Assembly (NCBI GenBank): GCA_031963045.1
Contig: JASSUK010000034.1
Location: 67,705-131,704 of the forward strand
Length of the DNA: 64,000 nt
Direction: 5' to 3'
Source: JASSUD01 sp031963045
Lineage (GTDB): Bacteria > Pseudomonadota > Gammaproteobacteria > Burkholderiales > Burkholderiaceae
The notes beneath the pieces were generated by a model. That model did no database searches and had not been told where the DNA came from. It was given only the letters and a program-made list of their open reading frames with translations. This document shows, one piece after another, positions 1 through 9,203 of the stretch. The first letter of the stretch is position 1; the number at the start of each line of letters is the position of its first letter. Both the position numbers and the translations under genes were made by a program.

Positions 1-1218
1 CGGGTGAATTTTATTTTGCACGCCATCTAAGCCGGCCATCAATAAAGCAGAAAAAGCCAGATAGGGGTTAGCCATAGCATCCGGAAAACGCGTCTCAATA
101 CGACGGCCTCGTGCATTGGTCACATACGGAATGCGAATCGCTGCAGAGCGGTTACGAGCTGAATAGGCCAGTTTTACAGGTGCTTCATAGCCCGGCACTA
201 GACGTTTGTAAGAGTTAGTCGTTGGATTGGTAAACGCATTGAGCGCACGAGCATGCTTCATGATTCCGCCCAAATAATAGAGCGCGAATTCAGAGAGCCC
301 CGCGTAATCGTTGCCGGCAAACAAATTTTGCCCATCTTTCCAAATAGATTGGTGTACGTGCATACCCGAGCCGTTATCACCCACCACAGGCTTAGGCATA
401 AACGTTGCAGTTTTTCCTAGCCGATGCGCGACGTTATGCACGATATATTTAAACGTCTGCGTCCAATCTGCACGCTGAACCAGTGTAGAAAATTTGGTTC
501 CGATTTCGTTTTGTCCTTGGCCGGCCACTTCATGGTGATGCACTTCTACAGGAATGCCGATTTGTTCAAGCAGCAGACACATTTCTGAACGCATATCTTG
601 AAAAGTATCTACAGGCGCTACTGGGAAATACCCGCCTTTAGTATTGGGCCGGTGTCCACTATTACCCCCTGCATATTCTTTGGAAGAAGACCAAGGCGCT
701 TCTTGAGAGTCAATCGCTACAAAAGAGCCTGACATATCGACTTGCCAGCGTACGGAATCAAAAACAAAAAATTCTGGTTCAGGACCGAAATAAGCAGTAT
801 CTCCCAACCCTGTGCTCTTTAAATAGGCTTCTGCACGCCTTGCCAAAGAACGCGGGTCGCGCTCATACCCTTTTCCATCAAATGGTTCGATCACATCACA
901 GGTCAATACCAGCGTTGGATCGTTATAAAAAGGATCTACATAGGCGGTTTTAGGATCAGGAATAAGCAGCATATCCGATGCCTCAATACCCTTCCACCCT
1001 GCAATTGAAGAGCCATCAAAGGCCTGGCCGCTTTCAAATTTATCTGCATCAAATGCACTAGCAGGCACAGACACATGCTGCTCTTTACCTCGCGTATCCG
1101 TAAACCGCAAATCGATAAACTGAATATTGGCATCTTTCACACACTGCAAAACCTGCGCAACGCTCTGTATACCTGCCACTTGATTGTTGATCCCTGCTTG
1201 CGCAGTATTCTGACCCAT
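1..1218 (-). CDS. glnA: Glutamine synthetase type I (partial, C-terminus outside window)
   Basis: Makes glutamine from glutamate, ammonia and ATP in the cytosol. It reads without a stop from the ATG at 1216-1218 to base 1, about 406 codons of the usual ~470. Visible hallmarks are FTDTRGKEQHVS and FDGSSIAGWKGI near the N-terminus, the metal/ATP segment FGPEPEFFVFD, the catalytic HHHEVAGQGQNEIG and GDNGSGMHVHQS. It closely resembles Burkholderia GlnA (type I-beta). The N-terminus is about ten residues longer than usual (MGQNTAQAGINNQ). I saw no sigma-54 promoter (TGGCAC-N5-TTGC) on the coding strand upstream. It is divergent from the tRNA-Leu gene. Confidence 0.97.
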   Translation of the reverse strand, partial: MGQNTAQAGINNQVAGIQSVAQVLQCVKDANIQFIDLRFTDTRGKEQHVSVPASAFDADKFESGQAFDGSSIAGWKGIEASDMLLIPDPKTAYVDPFYNDPTLVLTCDVIEPFDGKGYERDPRSLARRAEAYLKSTGLGDTAYFGPEPEFFVFDSVRWQVDMSGSFVAIDSQEAPWSSSKEYAGGNSGHRPNTKGGYFPVAPVDTFQDMRSEMCLLLEQIGIPVEVHHHEVAGQGQNEIGTKFSTLVQRADWTQTFKYIVHNVAHRLGKTATFMPKPVVGDNGSGMHVHQSIWKDGQNLFAGNDYAGLSEFALYYLGGIMKHARALNAFTNPTTNSYKRLVPGYEAPVKLAYSARNRSAAIRIPYVTNARGRRIETRFPDAMANPYLAFSALLMAGLDGVQNKIHP

Positions 1219-1471
1219 TCCTCGCTCCTTCCTCATCATCCCGTGATTGCTGCGCTACCTGACTGCTCTGGCACAAAAAAGTACCAGCTCCAATGTAAAA
1301 AACGTGATTCTAGCGAACAAACCATTTTTTTATGCAACCTTATTCATAAAGGGCTATTTCAATCTGCAATTTACGGTCTATAATCGCGCCCTTATGCAAT
1401 TTGCTCGTAGTTAAGAACACGCAGGACATGTGGTACATTCTGCTTTGTAGTTCTGAGCACATTCTAAAACT

Positions 1472-1557
1472 GCGCCCGTGGCGGAATAGGTAGACGCAAG
1501 AGACTTAAAATCTCTCGCCTACTGGGCGTGTCGGTTCGAGTCCGACCGGGCGCACCA
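1472..1557 (+). tRNA. tRNA-Leu (anticodon UAA)
   Basis: The acceptor arms GCGCCCG (1472-1478) and CGGGCGC (1547-1553) pair perfectly and are followed by ACCA, so CCA is encoded. The anticodon loop CTTAAAA sits on an AGAGA/TCTCT stem and gives anticodon TAA, which reads UUA and UUG. The T arm GGTTCGAGTCC is intact. The length, with an extended variable arm (about 86 nt), fits a class II tRNA-Leu. A strong terminator hairpin follows about 40 nt downstream. Confidence 0.97.
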
Positions 1558-1595
1558 TTTTATTTTGATTGTTGTCGTAGGACTTGTACCCTGAC

Positions 1596-1637
1596 AAAAA
1601 CCCCCGGATAGTCCTGCGCGCTACCGGGGGTTTTTTT
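1596..1637 (+). terminator. Strong hairpin terminator between tRNA-Leu and thiC
   Basis: AAAAACCCCCGG (1596-1607) pairs with CCGGGGGTTTTT (1624-1635) to form a 12-bp stem followed by a T run. It ends only about 10 nt before the thiC Shine-Dalgarno sequence. It could terminate the tRNA transcript or act as the expression platform of a thiC attenuator. No complete TPP aptamer is visible in the 99 nt before thiC. Confidence 0.85.
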
Positions 1638-1656
1638 ATTTACTAGGAGGCCTCTG

Positions 1657-3633
1657 ATGAAGACTGCGCCTGAATTTATTGCGACCGATGCGCAAGTAGA
1701 CCCTGATCTACGCCAACCCTTTCCCAATTCCAGCAAGGTATATATAAAAGGCTCCCGCCACGATCTACTCGTGCCGATGCGCAAGATTGAACAGTCAGAG
1801 ACACCGACCCAAGGCCCACGAGAGGAAAATCCTCCCGTTTATATCTACGACACTTCAGGCCCCTATACGGATCCACAAGCCTCTATTGATATTCAAGCAG
1901 GTTTACCCCCTATACGCGCTGCATGGATTGAAGAGCGCGCAGATACCGAATTATTAAACGGCTACACCAGCAACTTTAGTCGTGCATTACAAGAAACGCA
2001 GCAAAACGCAGAGGCAGCCCCATGGCGCTTCTCAGGCTCGCCCAAAGCGCCTCGTCGCGCGCGCAACGGTGAAAATGTCACGCAAATGCACGCAGCCAAG
2101 AAAGGCATCATCACGCCTGAAATGGAATTTGTCGCGATCCGTGAAAACCAACAACGCTCCGAATACATTACCAGCCTCAAAGAAAGCGGCCTCATGGGCA
2201 AAAAAATGGCCCAACTATTATGCCGCCAACATGCAGGTGAAGCGTTTGGTGCGCAACTTAGCGAGCGGCAACGTGTTGAGCGCGTAGAAAGCGTACTCAC
2301 GCAAATGGAAGGGATGGACATCACCGCTGAATTTGTGCGTGACGAAATCGCTAAAGGCCGTGCGATTATTCCCAACAATATTAATCACCCTGAAAGCGAG
2401 CCGATGATTATCGGGCGTAATTTCTTGGTGAAGGTAAACGCCAATATTGGCAACTCTGCAGTGACCTCCTCCATCGGTGAAGAAGTCGACAAAATGATTT
2501 GGGCTACCCGCTGGGGTGCAGACACGATCATGGATCTATCCACGGGCAAACGCATTCATGAAACCCGCGAATGGATCATCCGCAACAGCCCCGTACCCAT
2601 CGGTACCGTACCCATCTATCAAGCTTTAGAGAAAGTAAACGGCCGTGTCGAAGCACTCACCTGGCCTATTTTTAGAGATACCTTGATTGAGCAAGCTGAG
2701 CAAGGGGTAGATTACTTCACCATCCACGCAGGCATACGCCTACGCCACATCCCCCTTACTGCGAACCGGATGACAGGCATTGTCTCCCGCGGAGGCTCCA
2801 TCATGGCTAAGTGGTGTTTAGCACACCACAACGAAAGCTTTCTGTATGAGTACTTCGAAGATATTTGCGACATCATGAAAAGCTATGATGTGAGCTTTTC
2901 ATTAGGCGATGGACTGCGTCCTGGCTCGATCTACGATGCCAACGATGAAGCCCAGTTCGCTGAGCTTCAAACGCTAGGAGAATTGACAGAAATTGCCTGG
3001 CAATATGATGTACAAACAATGGTTGAAGGCCCGGGCCATGTACCCATGCAACTTATCAAAGAAAATATGGATAAGCAGCTTGAGATATGCCGCGAAGCTC
3101 CGTTCTACACACTAGGACCATTGACTACCGATATCGCCCCAGGCTATGACCACATTACCTCGGGCATAGGTGCGGCAATGATCGGCTGGTATGGCACCGC
3201 TATGCTCTGCTATGTAACGCCTAAAGAGCATTTAGGCCTACCTAACAAAGAAGACGTAAAAGAAGGGATGATCACCTACAAACTCGCGGCACACGCAGCG
3301 GATTTAGCCAAAGGACATCCAGGCGCTCAGATTCGAGATAATGCGCTGTCTAAAGCACGCTTCGAATTCCGTTGGGAAGATCAATTTAATTTAAGCCTCG
3401 ATCCAGATCGCTCCCGCGCCTATCACGATGCCACGCTACCCAAAGAGTCTGCAAAAGTAGCGCACTTCTGCTCCATGTGTGGCCCCCACTTTTGCTCGAT
3501 GAAAATCACGCAAGACATCCGAGACTTCGCCGCGCAAAAATCGCTTTCCGCAGAACAAGTCTTACAAGATGGCCTACACAAAAAAGCGGTGGAATTTTCA
3601 GAAGTAGGTGGCGAAATTTACGTGAAGCAGTAA
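1657..3633 (+). CDS. thiC: Phosphomethylpyrimidine synthase ThiC
   Basis: Radical-SAM-like enzyme that converts aminoimidazole ribotide to HMP-phosphate, the pyrimidine half of thiamine. The 658 residues match the long proteobacterial ThiC. Signature segments include RNFLVKVNANIGNSAV, WGADTIMDLSTG, EGPGHVPM and the C-terminal cluster motif FCSMCGPHFCSM (CX2CX4C), which ligates the [4Fe-4S] cluster. The start is fixed by AGGAGG (1645-1650) seven bases before the ATG. The upstream terminator hairpin is unusually close, while the THI-box riboswitch expected in front of thiC is not recognisable. The gene appears monocistronic. Confidence 0.98.
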   Translation: MKTAPEFIATDAQVDPDLRQPFPNSSKVYIKGSRHDLLVPMRKIEQSETPTQGPREENPPVYIYDTSGPYTDPQASIDIQAGLPPIRAAWIEERADTELLNGYTSNFSRALQETQQNAEAAPWRFSGSPKAPRRARNGENVTQMHAAKKGIITPEMEFVAIRENQQRSEYITSLKESGLMGKKMAQLLCRQHAGEAFGAQLSERQRVERVESVLTQMEGMDITAEFVRDEIAKGRAIIPNNINHPESEPMIIGRNFLVKVNANIGNSAVTSSIGEEVDKMIWATRWGADTIMDLSTGKRIHETREWIIRNSPVPIGTVPIYQALEKVNGRVEALTWPIFRDTLIEQAEQGVDYFTIHAGIRLRHIPLTANRMTGIVSRGGSIMAKWCLAHHNESFLYEYFEDICDIMKSYDVSFSLGDGLRPGSIYDANDEAQFAELQTLGELTEIAWQYDVQTMVEGPGHVPMQLIKENMDKQLEICREAPFYTLGPLTTDIAPGYDHITSGIGAAMIGWYGTAMLCYVTPKEHLGLPNKEDVKEGMITYKLAAHAADLAKGHPGAQIRDNALSKARFEFRWEDQFNLSLDPDRSRAYHDATLPKESAKVAHFCSMCGPHFCSMKITQDIRDFAAQKSLSAEQVLQDGLHKKAVEFSEVGGEIYVKQ

Positions 3634-3681
3634 ACCATTATGAGGGCGTGTCCTCAAACTCCACGTTGATGTACTCCACAT

Positions 3682-3709
3682 AAAGGGCTCCTAGAGCCCT
3701 TTATTTTTT
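3682..3709 (+). terminator. thiC terminator
   Basis: AAAGGGCTC (3682-3690) and GAGCCCTTT (3694-3702) form a perfect 9-bp stem with a 3-nt loop, followed by ATTTTTTG. It lies 48 nt after the thiC stop. A weaker related hairpin (AAAGGGCTTTAGAAGCCCT) follows near 3834. Confidence 0.85.
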
Positions 3710-3905
3710 GATTTTCTAAAATACGCTTCGCTGCACCATACTTTTTTTCTAATACGCATCTCTTTATCTCTTGATATTTTCTACAGTGCACTTTGAATGC
3801 GCTCTATCTGGTCTCTATACATAGAGCGATCAAAGGGCTTTAGAAGCCCTATGAAGCGAATGCTATACGTGGCTGTCAGCGCCGTATTGTGTACTGGAGA
3901 GAGAG

Positions 3906-4418
3906 ATGCCTCATTTAACCTCTAAGAACCTTAGTTCTATCGGTAAAGAATCAAGCGTAATTCCTGCTGCAGACCACAGTGGTATGGCTACCCAGCATAT
4001 TATCGGGACTCCTTCCACACGCAAATCTCCTGTAAAGTCATCGAGCAAATTACAGAATCTTCTCTCGGCACCGCCACCCCCCTCTATCAACGCCGCAAAT
4101 CAACCTTCCAATGACCATATCATTCAGATAGGGGCCCCCTCTCCCCGTACAGGCAATATTGGAATACGAAGCGAAAGCCCTAAACCTCAGAGCATATGCG
4201 TATCCGACTCCCCTTCTTCCATATCAGAATCAAGAAGGAGGAAGGTAAAAGCTGCAATTCAATTAATCGGCTTTGGTCTTTTTTTAACAGGAGCGGTACC
4301 GCTAGCACTAGCCGCTAAAAGCGGTGCAGATTCTTCTTTTAACCCCACTTTAGCCAGTGGCGGCGCTGGAACCATGGTCATAGGCATGATAGCGATCTGC
4401 TGCGGCATACGCCATTGA
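3906..4418 (+). CDS. Hypothetical protein with C-terminal membrane hairpin
   Basis: No family recognised. The 170-residue protein starts at an ATG preceded by GGAGAGAGAG. Residues 1-115 are polar, rich in Ser, Pro and Asn, and look disordered. The C-terminal part has two hydrophobic stretches (about 117-138, IQLIGFGLFLTGAVPLALA, and about 148-168, GGAGTMVIGMIAICCGI) separated by a short polar loop. The convergent neighbour at 4552-4971 has the same layout. The disordered head plus paired hydrophobic segments recalls inclusion-membrane effectors, which is inference only. Confidence 0.7.
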   Translation: MPHLTSKNLSSIGKESSVIPAADHSGMATQHIIGTPSTRKSPVKSSSKLQNLLSAPPPPSINAANQPSNDHIIQIGAPSPRTGNIGIRSESPKPQSICVSDSPSSISESRRRKVKAAIQLIGFGLFLTGAVPLALAAKSGADSSFNPTLASGGAGTMVIGMIAICCGIRH

Positions 4419-4523
4419 TACTGCTGAGCGCAATGGCTTCTCTCAAGGTAAATCGATGGATGCACGGTTTACCTACCAGATCTCCCGATCCTTGGATAAC
4501 TGGCATGATCAACCCGTGCACAC

Positions 4524-4546
4524 CGCGGAATTTTTAATATTCCGCT
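4524..4546. terminator. Hairpin between convergent genes
   Basis: GCGGAAT (4525-4531) and ATTCCGC (4539-4545) form a short stem with an AT-rich loop between two convergent genes. It plausibly serves both strands. No long T run follows, so confidence is moderate. Confidence 0.45.
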
Positions 4547-4551
4547 CTACA

Positions 4552-4971
4552 TTACGGACTCGTAGATATGCCCATGCCTGCTAATACTAGGCCTACAGAC
4601 AACGGCATAAGCCCTCCAATACCTAAGCCCATGATGATATTGGGGTGAATATCTATCTGTTCATTGGGGACATAGTGTAAATACATTGCGCTCCCTACCG
4701 CTGCAAGCCCTGTCACGACAAGCATTGCACCAATTGCTTTATAGCATCCGCCTCTATTTTTACTTTTATTTTGATAGATGTTCTCAGTTTGAATAGGCCT
4801 AGAATGCTCAATATCAATATCAATGGCAGTTGGTAGCTGCCATCTGGTGGAATGATGCCTTAATGGACTAGGTCTAGGTGTAAATGGCTGTCGGGCCATT
4901 TGAGCCTCATTAAAATGATTAATGTGCCCAAAATGTACTGGCGAGTTATTAATTGTTGTCGGATTACGCAT
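4552..4971 (-). CDS. Hypothetical protein with C-terminal membrane hairpin
   Basis: No family recognised. I place the start at the ATG at 4969-4971 (MRNPTTINNS) because GGGGGAGAG sits directly upstream. The open frame extends 14 codons further, to 5013, without a comparable ribosome site. The protein has about 139 residues. A polar Asn/Pro/His-rich N-terminal half is followed by two hydrophobic segments (GAMLVVTGLAAVGSAMYL and IIMGLGIGGLMPLSVGLVLAG) joined by a polar loop. The architecture matches the convergent gene at 3906-4418, although sequence similarity is low. Confidence 0.7.
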   Translation of the reverse strand: MRNPTTINNSPVHFGHINHFNEAQMARQPFTPRPSPLRHHSTRWQLPTAIDIDIEHSRPIQTENIYQNKSKNRGGCYKAIGAMLVVTGLAAVGSAMYLHYVPNEQIDIHPNIIMGLGIGGLMPLSVGLVLAGMGISTSP

Positions 4972-5202
4972 TTGCTCTCCCCCTCTGTCTATACCCATGC
5001 GCTGAGTAAACAATGTACTTTTTTAGAGTACCTTGCGCCGCGTTATACAAACCCCAAGAGTAATAACGTAGCTAGATGTGCACTGTAGGAAATATCTATA
5101 TACAGAGCAGGAGAACAATAGAAAAATCGTATAAAAAGGCGAAGCTACAGGCACCCTCGCGTTATACAGAGCGCACGTTTTCGATATACATTAGCCCCAT
5201 TC

Positions 5203-5604
5203 TCAATACATGCGCGCTATAACCAGCCGCCATATCAGCGGGCCAACAAGCGATAACCATACCAATGCGCACCCACACAGCGCGATAAACACAGCCGCAC
5301 TCCCAAAATCTTTCGCCCGCTTGGAAAGCGGATGCTGTTTTAATGAGATGCGATCAATAGCCGCTTCAATGCCAGAATTGAGCAACTCCATACTTAGCAC
5401 CCCCAGTATTGAGCTAATCAGCATAAGCCGCTCCACTAAAGTGACGGGCAATACCATCGCAAGCGGAATCAAAATACAAGCCAATAAAAACTCTTGGCGA
5501 AATGCGCGCTCTTCCCGTACGGCATCGCGTATACCGCAGTAAGTATTTCCTAATGCACTCAAAAGACGGGTAAAACCGCTTACTTTTTTAGAATTATTGT
5601 CCAT
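5203..5604 (-). CDS. dgkA: Diacylglycerol kinase DgkA
   Basis: Small inner-membrane kinase that phosphorylates diacylglycerol to phosphatidate, recycling lipid after phosphoglycerol transfer. The family motifs EERAFRQEF, ELLNSGIEAAIDRI and KRAKDFGSAAV are intact, with three hydrophobic helices. With the ATG at 5602-5604 (MDNNSKKVSGFTR) the product has 133 residues and its N-terminus aligns with E. coli DgkA. The frame stays open up to 5772, which would add 56 residues not found in the family. AGG five bases before 5604 supports the shorter start. Confidence 0.93.
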   Translation of the reverse strand: MDNNSKKVSGFTRLLSALGNTYCGIRDAVREERAFRQEFLLACILIPLAMVLPVTLVERLMLISSILGVLSMELLNSGIEAAIDRISLKQHPLSKRAKDFGSAAVFIALCGCALVWLSLVGPLIWRLVIARMY

Positions 5605-6018
5605 GCGCCTATCTACTCCATGTGTGGAATGGGTGTGCTTGACTTCGTTTGCTGCCTGAAGGCCATTGCCTGCATTCATACGGCGCACGCCTTCAATAGC
5701 TTGATAAAGCGTATACACCAATCGCCCAGCCCCTGCTGATAACTTATGCTTTTTATACGGGCAATGCCCCATAAAATCAACTAAATAGGGTATTTTTATT
5801 AAAATGGTTGATTAATTAACTTGTTTGGTTTAATTTTACGCCTAGACACTTTTAGTTACTTCGAAATGTCAAAAACAGGGCCTGGGCATGCAGTGTATTT
5901 ACGCACTACCCAAGCCATATAAAAACCTAGCGTTCATGGCGAGAAAATTATGCTTCATTCCGTGTCCCACCTCTGCCTAGCTACCGTTCTCCTATTACTA
6001 CCTATTTAGGAGAGAAAT

Positions 6019-7095
6019 ATGATTGGCACAGATCCCGCACATTTACCCAATCCACATAGACAAAACTGCCGATTTATTCTACATAAGTCTCAATTAACTG
6101 GCCGCAATCCAAAGCATATGGCGCCTCCTTCTGAAATAGTTGGCCCTATCCCATATAAGCCTGAAACAAAAGAATACAAAGATGCTGCTATTCAACAGAA
6201 CGCCCTAAATCCAAGAGCCGTTTCACCATTTTTTAGCACTAAAAATACAGCGCCTGAATGGACGCGGTTAATCGCTGTGTGTATAGAAGCTCAAGCTAAC
6301 CTTGAAGCCTCATGGTCAGACCTTGAAAAAAATGTGGTCAAAGCATATCTATTTAAAGCGGACAAAGTAACTATTCAACGACATATTGAAGCAGGGTTAC
6401 ATCAAGTCAAAATCATTTACAAAATCACACAAGCACTTTGTGAAAAGGACACTGCAGAAAACAAACGCCATCTTCAAAACGCATTAAAAGAATTAGAAAG
6501 CATTAAGTTAGCCGCCACACCACAACCCATACAACACCCTCAAACCCGAGCAAAACATGGAGCAATAACATGTTTTTTAAAAGAATTACATGGATTCTTA
6601 GCTCCAGTAGCACTGATGGGTTGGGGACTAATCGCTCAATCAGGCCTTGTATCACTTATTACCGTGCAACAAATGGCTTTGATAAGCGGAGTCATTAGCA
6701 TTTTTTGGACCATAGCAACCTCTTTTAAAAACCGTGCAGAGCAAGCAAGCACAGAAGATCAACTCAAGTTGATTCAAGTATGTAACTCATTAATGGAGAA
6801 TTGTATGAATATAGGCAGACTAGAGAATTTACCCCTACACCGTGAAACAGTAAACGTAGATCGGCATGGAAATTTTTCTGAATTTGTCGTAGTAGCACGC
6901 AACATGGAAGCAGAAGTAAATGCCCTTAAAGAACATGCAGGTCGAGTAACAGAGAATGGGAATAACATCACTCAAAAGGTGAGTGTATTAGAACGAGAAT
7001 TAAATCAAAAAATTAACAATCTTGTAGAAGACATGACTGAGGTGAGGGCGAACCTGGAAATTATTCTCACACTACTTCAAAATAAAGCACAGTAA
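6019..7095 (+). CDS. Hypothetical membrane/coiled-coil protein
   Basis: No family recognised. The 358 residues start at an ATG with TTTAGGAGAG upstream. The N-terminal 185 residues are helical and polar. A hydrophobic hairpin follows at about 195-236 (LAPVALMGWGLIAQSG, then MALISGVISIFWTIA). The C-terminal third (about 275-355) is a predicted coiled coil (NALKEHAGRVTENGNN, LERELNQKINNLVEDM). The layout of head, hairpin and coiled coil is shared with the 600-residue protein at 9204-11006. An inverted pair of dispersed repeats lies immediately downstream. Confidence 0.75.
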   Translation: MIGTDPAHLPNPHRQNCRFILHKSQLTGRNPKHMAPPSEIVGPIPYKPETKEYKDAAIQQNALNPRAVSPFFSTKNTAPEWTRLIAVCIEAQANLEASWSDLEKNVVKAYLFKADKVTIQRHIEAGLHQVKIIYKITQALCEKDTAENKRHLQNALKELESIKLAATPQPIQHPQTRAKHGAITCFLKELHGFLAPVALMGWGLIAQSGLVSLITVQQMALISGVISIFWTIATSFKNRAEQASTEDQLKLIQVCNSLMENCMNIGRLENLPLHRETVNVDRHGNFSEFVVVARNMEAEVNALKEHAGRVTENGNNITQKVSVLERELNQKINNLVEDMTEVRANLEIILTLLQNKAQ

Positions 7096-7128
7096 AAATA
7101 TCTAAAAGCCATTTCCACTAAATATCGC

Positions 7129-7272
7129 GTAGGTTGGTGGTGACGAAGGAACCCCAACATGCACACCACGACCTCTTTTAAAACCAGCGTATACATTATT
7201 AACTGATTTTACGCAGGCATTCAAAAAGACTATGGTGTGCATGTTGGGGTTCCTTCGTCACCACCAACCTAC
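7129..7272. repeat. Inverted pair of REP-like ~38-bp elements (subtype A)
   Basis: One copy runs forward from 7129 to 7169 (GTAGGTTGGTGGTGACGAAG... to ...CATGCACACCAC). A reverse-complement copy lies at 7233-7272, so the pair can fold into a ~40-bp stem with a ~63-nt loop. Both have the GACGAAGGAACC core (subtype A). A further fragment of the other subtype (GGTGAGGCACAAACCTAC) lies at about 7291. The pair sits between two convergent genes and may serve as a terminator. Confidence 0.9.
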
Positions 7273-7327
7273 ATTGATGCATAGTTTTTTGGTGAGGCAC
7301 AAACCTACGCATTTTTCAAAAAAAATT

Positions 7328-7651
7328 CTAATCCATAAGCAAACGCTCAACGGGCTGCCCATTTTTTAAATGCTTTTCAATAATTTCATCTACATCAGAT
7401 TGGTCCATGCAGGTATACCAAGTACCTTCCGGATACACCACTGCCGCAGGCCCCTCTTCGCAACGCCCTAAACATCCTGCCGAACTCACGCGCACCTTCC
7501 CAGGCCCAGCCAAATCAAGCGCTTTCACTTGCTTTTTGGCATAACTCATAAGCTCTTTTGAACCTCGGTTTGCACAGCAAGGGCGCGCATCATCTGCACG
7601 CTGGTTGGTACAAAAAAATAGATGGTTTTTATAAAAACTGGGGGAGGACAT
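7328..7651 (-). CDS. Thioredoxin-like [2Fe-2S] ferredoxin
   Basis: A 107-residue electron carrier of the thioredoxin-fold (Shethna-type) ferredoxin family. It starts FFCTNQRADDARPCCANRG, then has AGCLGRCEEGPAAVVYPEG, giving the expected Cys pattern C-X11/12-C ... C-X3-C, and ends in a typical DVDEIIEKHL helix. It reads like ferredoxins that sit alone in many Burkholderiales genomes. It is the only clear housekeeping gene in the 6-33 kb stretch, so it may mark a backbone position into which accessory genes were inserted. Its physiological partner is not evident here. Confidence 0.9.
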   Translation of the reverse strand: MSSPSFYKNHLFFCTNQRADDARPCCANRGSKELMSYAKKQVKALDLAGPGKVRVSSAGCLGRCEEGPAAVVYPEGTWYTCMDQSDVDEIIEKHLKNGQPVERLLMD

Positions 7652-7810
7652 CGCTATATACCTGATGAAATGGGATAAATTTTTATTGCAAAAATTGACC
7701 CTAGCAAGAAAAGGACTGCAATTTTAATACCAAGACACCTGCATGTACACACGCATATTTTAAAAATATCCGCCACCCTGCCCTATATATCTCAAATAGA
7801 AAATTCTATT

Positions 7811-8683
7811 TTATCGCGACACGCCAAAACCCTTTTGAGCAAAAATCATTTTTTTGTATTCCCAATCATTTCTAGTTCTTAAAAAGAAAAGCTTCACCTT
7901 ATTCAACAAGGTCGGTTTTACAGGATTATCCATATTCGGAGCATCCCTGAATATTTCTAAAATCCTCAACAGCCTTGGTTGTGTAAGTGCACGCTTATTC
8001 AAAGCCTTTTTAAACAATTCTTTGTTTTCATCGCTAAAATTACATTCAGCAGACACTCTCTCAAAAATATCATCCACACTACTATTTTCCAAAACAATAG
8101 CACCAGACTGTAATAATTCAATACACTTATTTAATTGTGCTCGAGGATTATTTTGAATAGGATTTTTTTTGGGCTCCCCACCACTTTCTGAACTAGCACG
8201 AGAGACAGGAGAATCAACCAGCCATTCTCTCCCATTATCATGAGGAGGATGTATTGAAATTTTAAGAGGCACGCGTGTACTTTCAACACCATCGTCATAC
8301 CCTTCAAATTTTCTTGAATTTAAAAAATTTGACTCATAAAAATGAGGCCGAATAGTTCGATGTGGAGGAGAAGCAAGCGATGCAATCGTAGATCTACTAT
8401 TATAATTCTCCCTCCCTTTCCTATAATTATTTCTTGATATAGTGGGCAATACCTCGTCAGCGCATCTCGAATCAAGATGGCTTTGCTGATTTTGTATGGG
8501 CCTGCACCTTGCCGCTGACTTTAGTTGCACAGGGAGTGGCCTACTTTTCTGTATATTATTATCAATAAAATAGGTTGCAGAGGGGTTAATAAAATGAGCT
8601 GGCACCTCCCGATTTCCCTTTACATTTTGCCATACTCCATATGACGCATTCTGCCCACCCAATCCGGCCCCTTGCACGCGCAT
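7811..8683 (-). CDS. Hypothetical protein, disordered head with helical C-terminus
   Basis: No family recognised. The 290 residues start at an ATG preceded by AAGGAG. Residues 1-175 are rich in Ser, Arg, Asn and Pro and look disordered. Residues ~180-260 form a helical segment (QLNKCIELLQSG, DDIFERVSAECNF, ELFKKALNKRALTQPRLLRILEIF) that could be a small helical-repeat or binding domain. There is no signal peptide or membrane segment. The disordered head and isolated position suggest a secreted effector, but nothing in the sequence proves it. Confidence 0.65.
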   Translation of the reverse strand: MRVQGAGLGGQNASYGVWQNVKGNREVPAHFINPSATYFIDNNIQKSRPLPVQLKSAARCRPIQNQQSHLDSRCADEVLPTISRNNYRKGRENYNSRSTIASLASPPHRTIRPHFYESNFLNSRKFEGYDDGVESTRVPLKISIHPPHDNGREWLVDSPVSRASSESGGEPKKNPIQNNPRAQLNKCIELLQSGAIVLENSSVDDIFERVSAECNFSDENKELFKKALNKRALTQPRLLRILEIFRDAPNMDNPVKPTLLNKVKLFFLRTRNDWEYKKMIFAQKGFGVSR

Positions 8684-9203
8684 TACATGCTCCTTATCGA
8701 TTCTATGTTTTCCTATTGCACCCTCTGTGCAGTTTCGCGGTAGGATACATTCTTGAACCCATAAAACTCAGCATTTTCTTACTAAGAAAACTCCGAATAA
8801 TCTCCCAACCCACCCTACTCCATTGAACCGATATGACCAGACGAAGTAAACCTATTTGAATATGAAGAAAGCATATGCAGAGGCCTCTTAAATGACCTTA
8901 TAAACGCGAAACACCTTTTCAAATAAATAAATCAAATAGCACTGTAGGTTGGTGGTGAGGCACGAACCCCAACATGCACACCACTTCATCCTTGGAAACC
9001 TGTTGATAAATTATCTAAAATATAATATAAAAAACCGCCCCTACCAAAGACAGATCTGCATAGCAAGCACACTATAATACAGCACTATAAATACAGTGTT
9101 TATAGTATATAAATATACACCCCACCCCTCTATAGTGCACAATTTGTAGCTTCAATATTCCAACATGCAATACGCCTAATTGAAGGGCGTGGAGGTGGGA
9201 TGT
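8684..9203. other. Gene-poor spacer with one dispersed repeat
   Basis: I see no credible gene in this ~520-base AT-rich stretch. It holds a forward subtype B repeat at 8944-8984 (GTAGGTTGGTGGTGAGGCAC...) and the promoter region of the following gene, whose Shine-Dalgarno GGAGGTG is at 9191-9197. The open frame at 8641-8826 has no ribosome site and overlaps the start of the divergent gene. Confidence 0.6.
8944..8984 (+). repeat. REP-like ~38-bp element (subtype B, single)
   Basis: It begins GTAGGTTGGTGGTGAGGCAC and continues through GAACCCCAACATGCACACCA. This is the GAGGCACGAACC core (subtype B). No inverted partner is visible within 300 bases. Confidence 0.9.

Noticed and set aside
1075..1383. 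102-codon plus-strand open frame
   Set aside because: It lies mostly antisense to the start of glnA and has no ribosome site or protein-like composition.
1558..1656. TPP riboswitch in front of thiC
   Set aside because: The interval is too short for the full aptamer and only scattered fragments resemble the consensus. The visible structure is a terminator.
5605..5772. N-terminal extension of DgkA
   Set aside because: The family never has it. The ATG at 5604 aligns with the E. coli protein, and the extension has no hydrophobic or conserved features.
7129..7272. CRISPR array
   Set aside because: The repeats are isolated or in inverted pairs, never regularly spaced direct repeats, and no cas genes are present.
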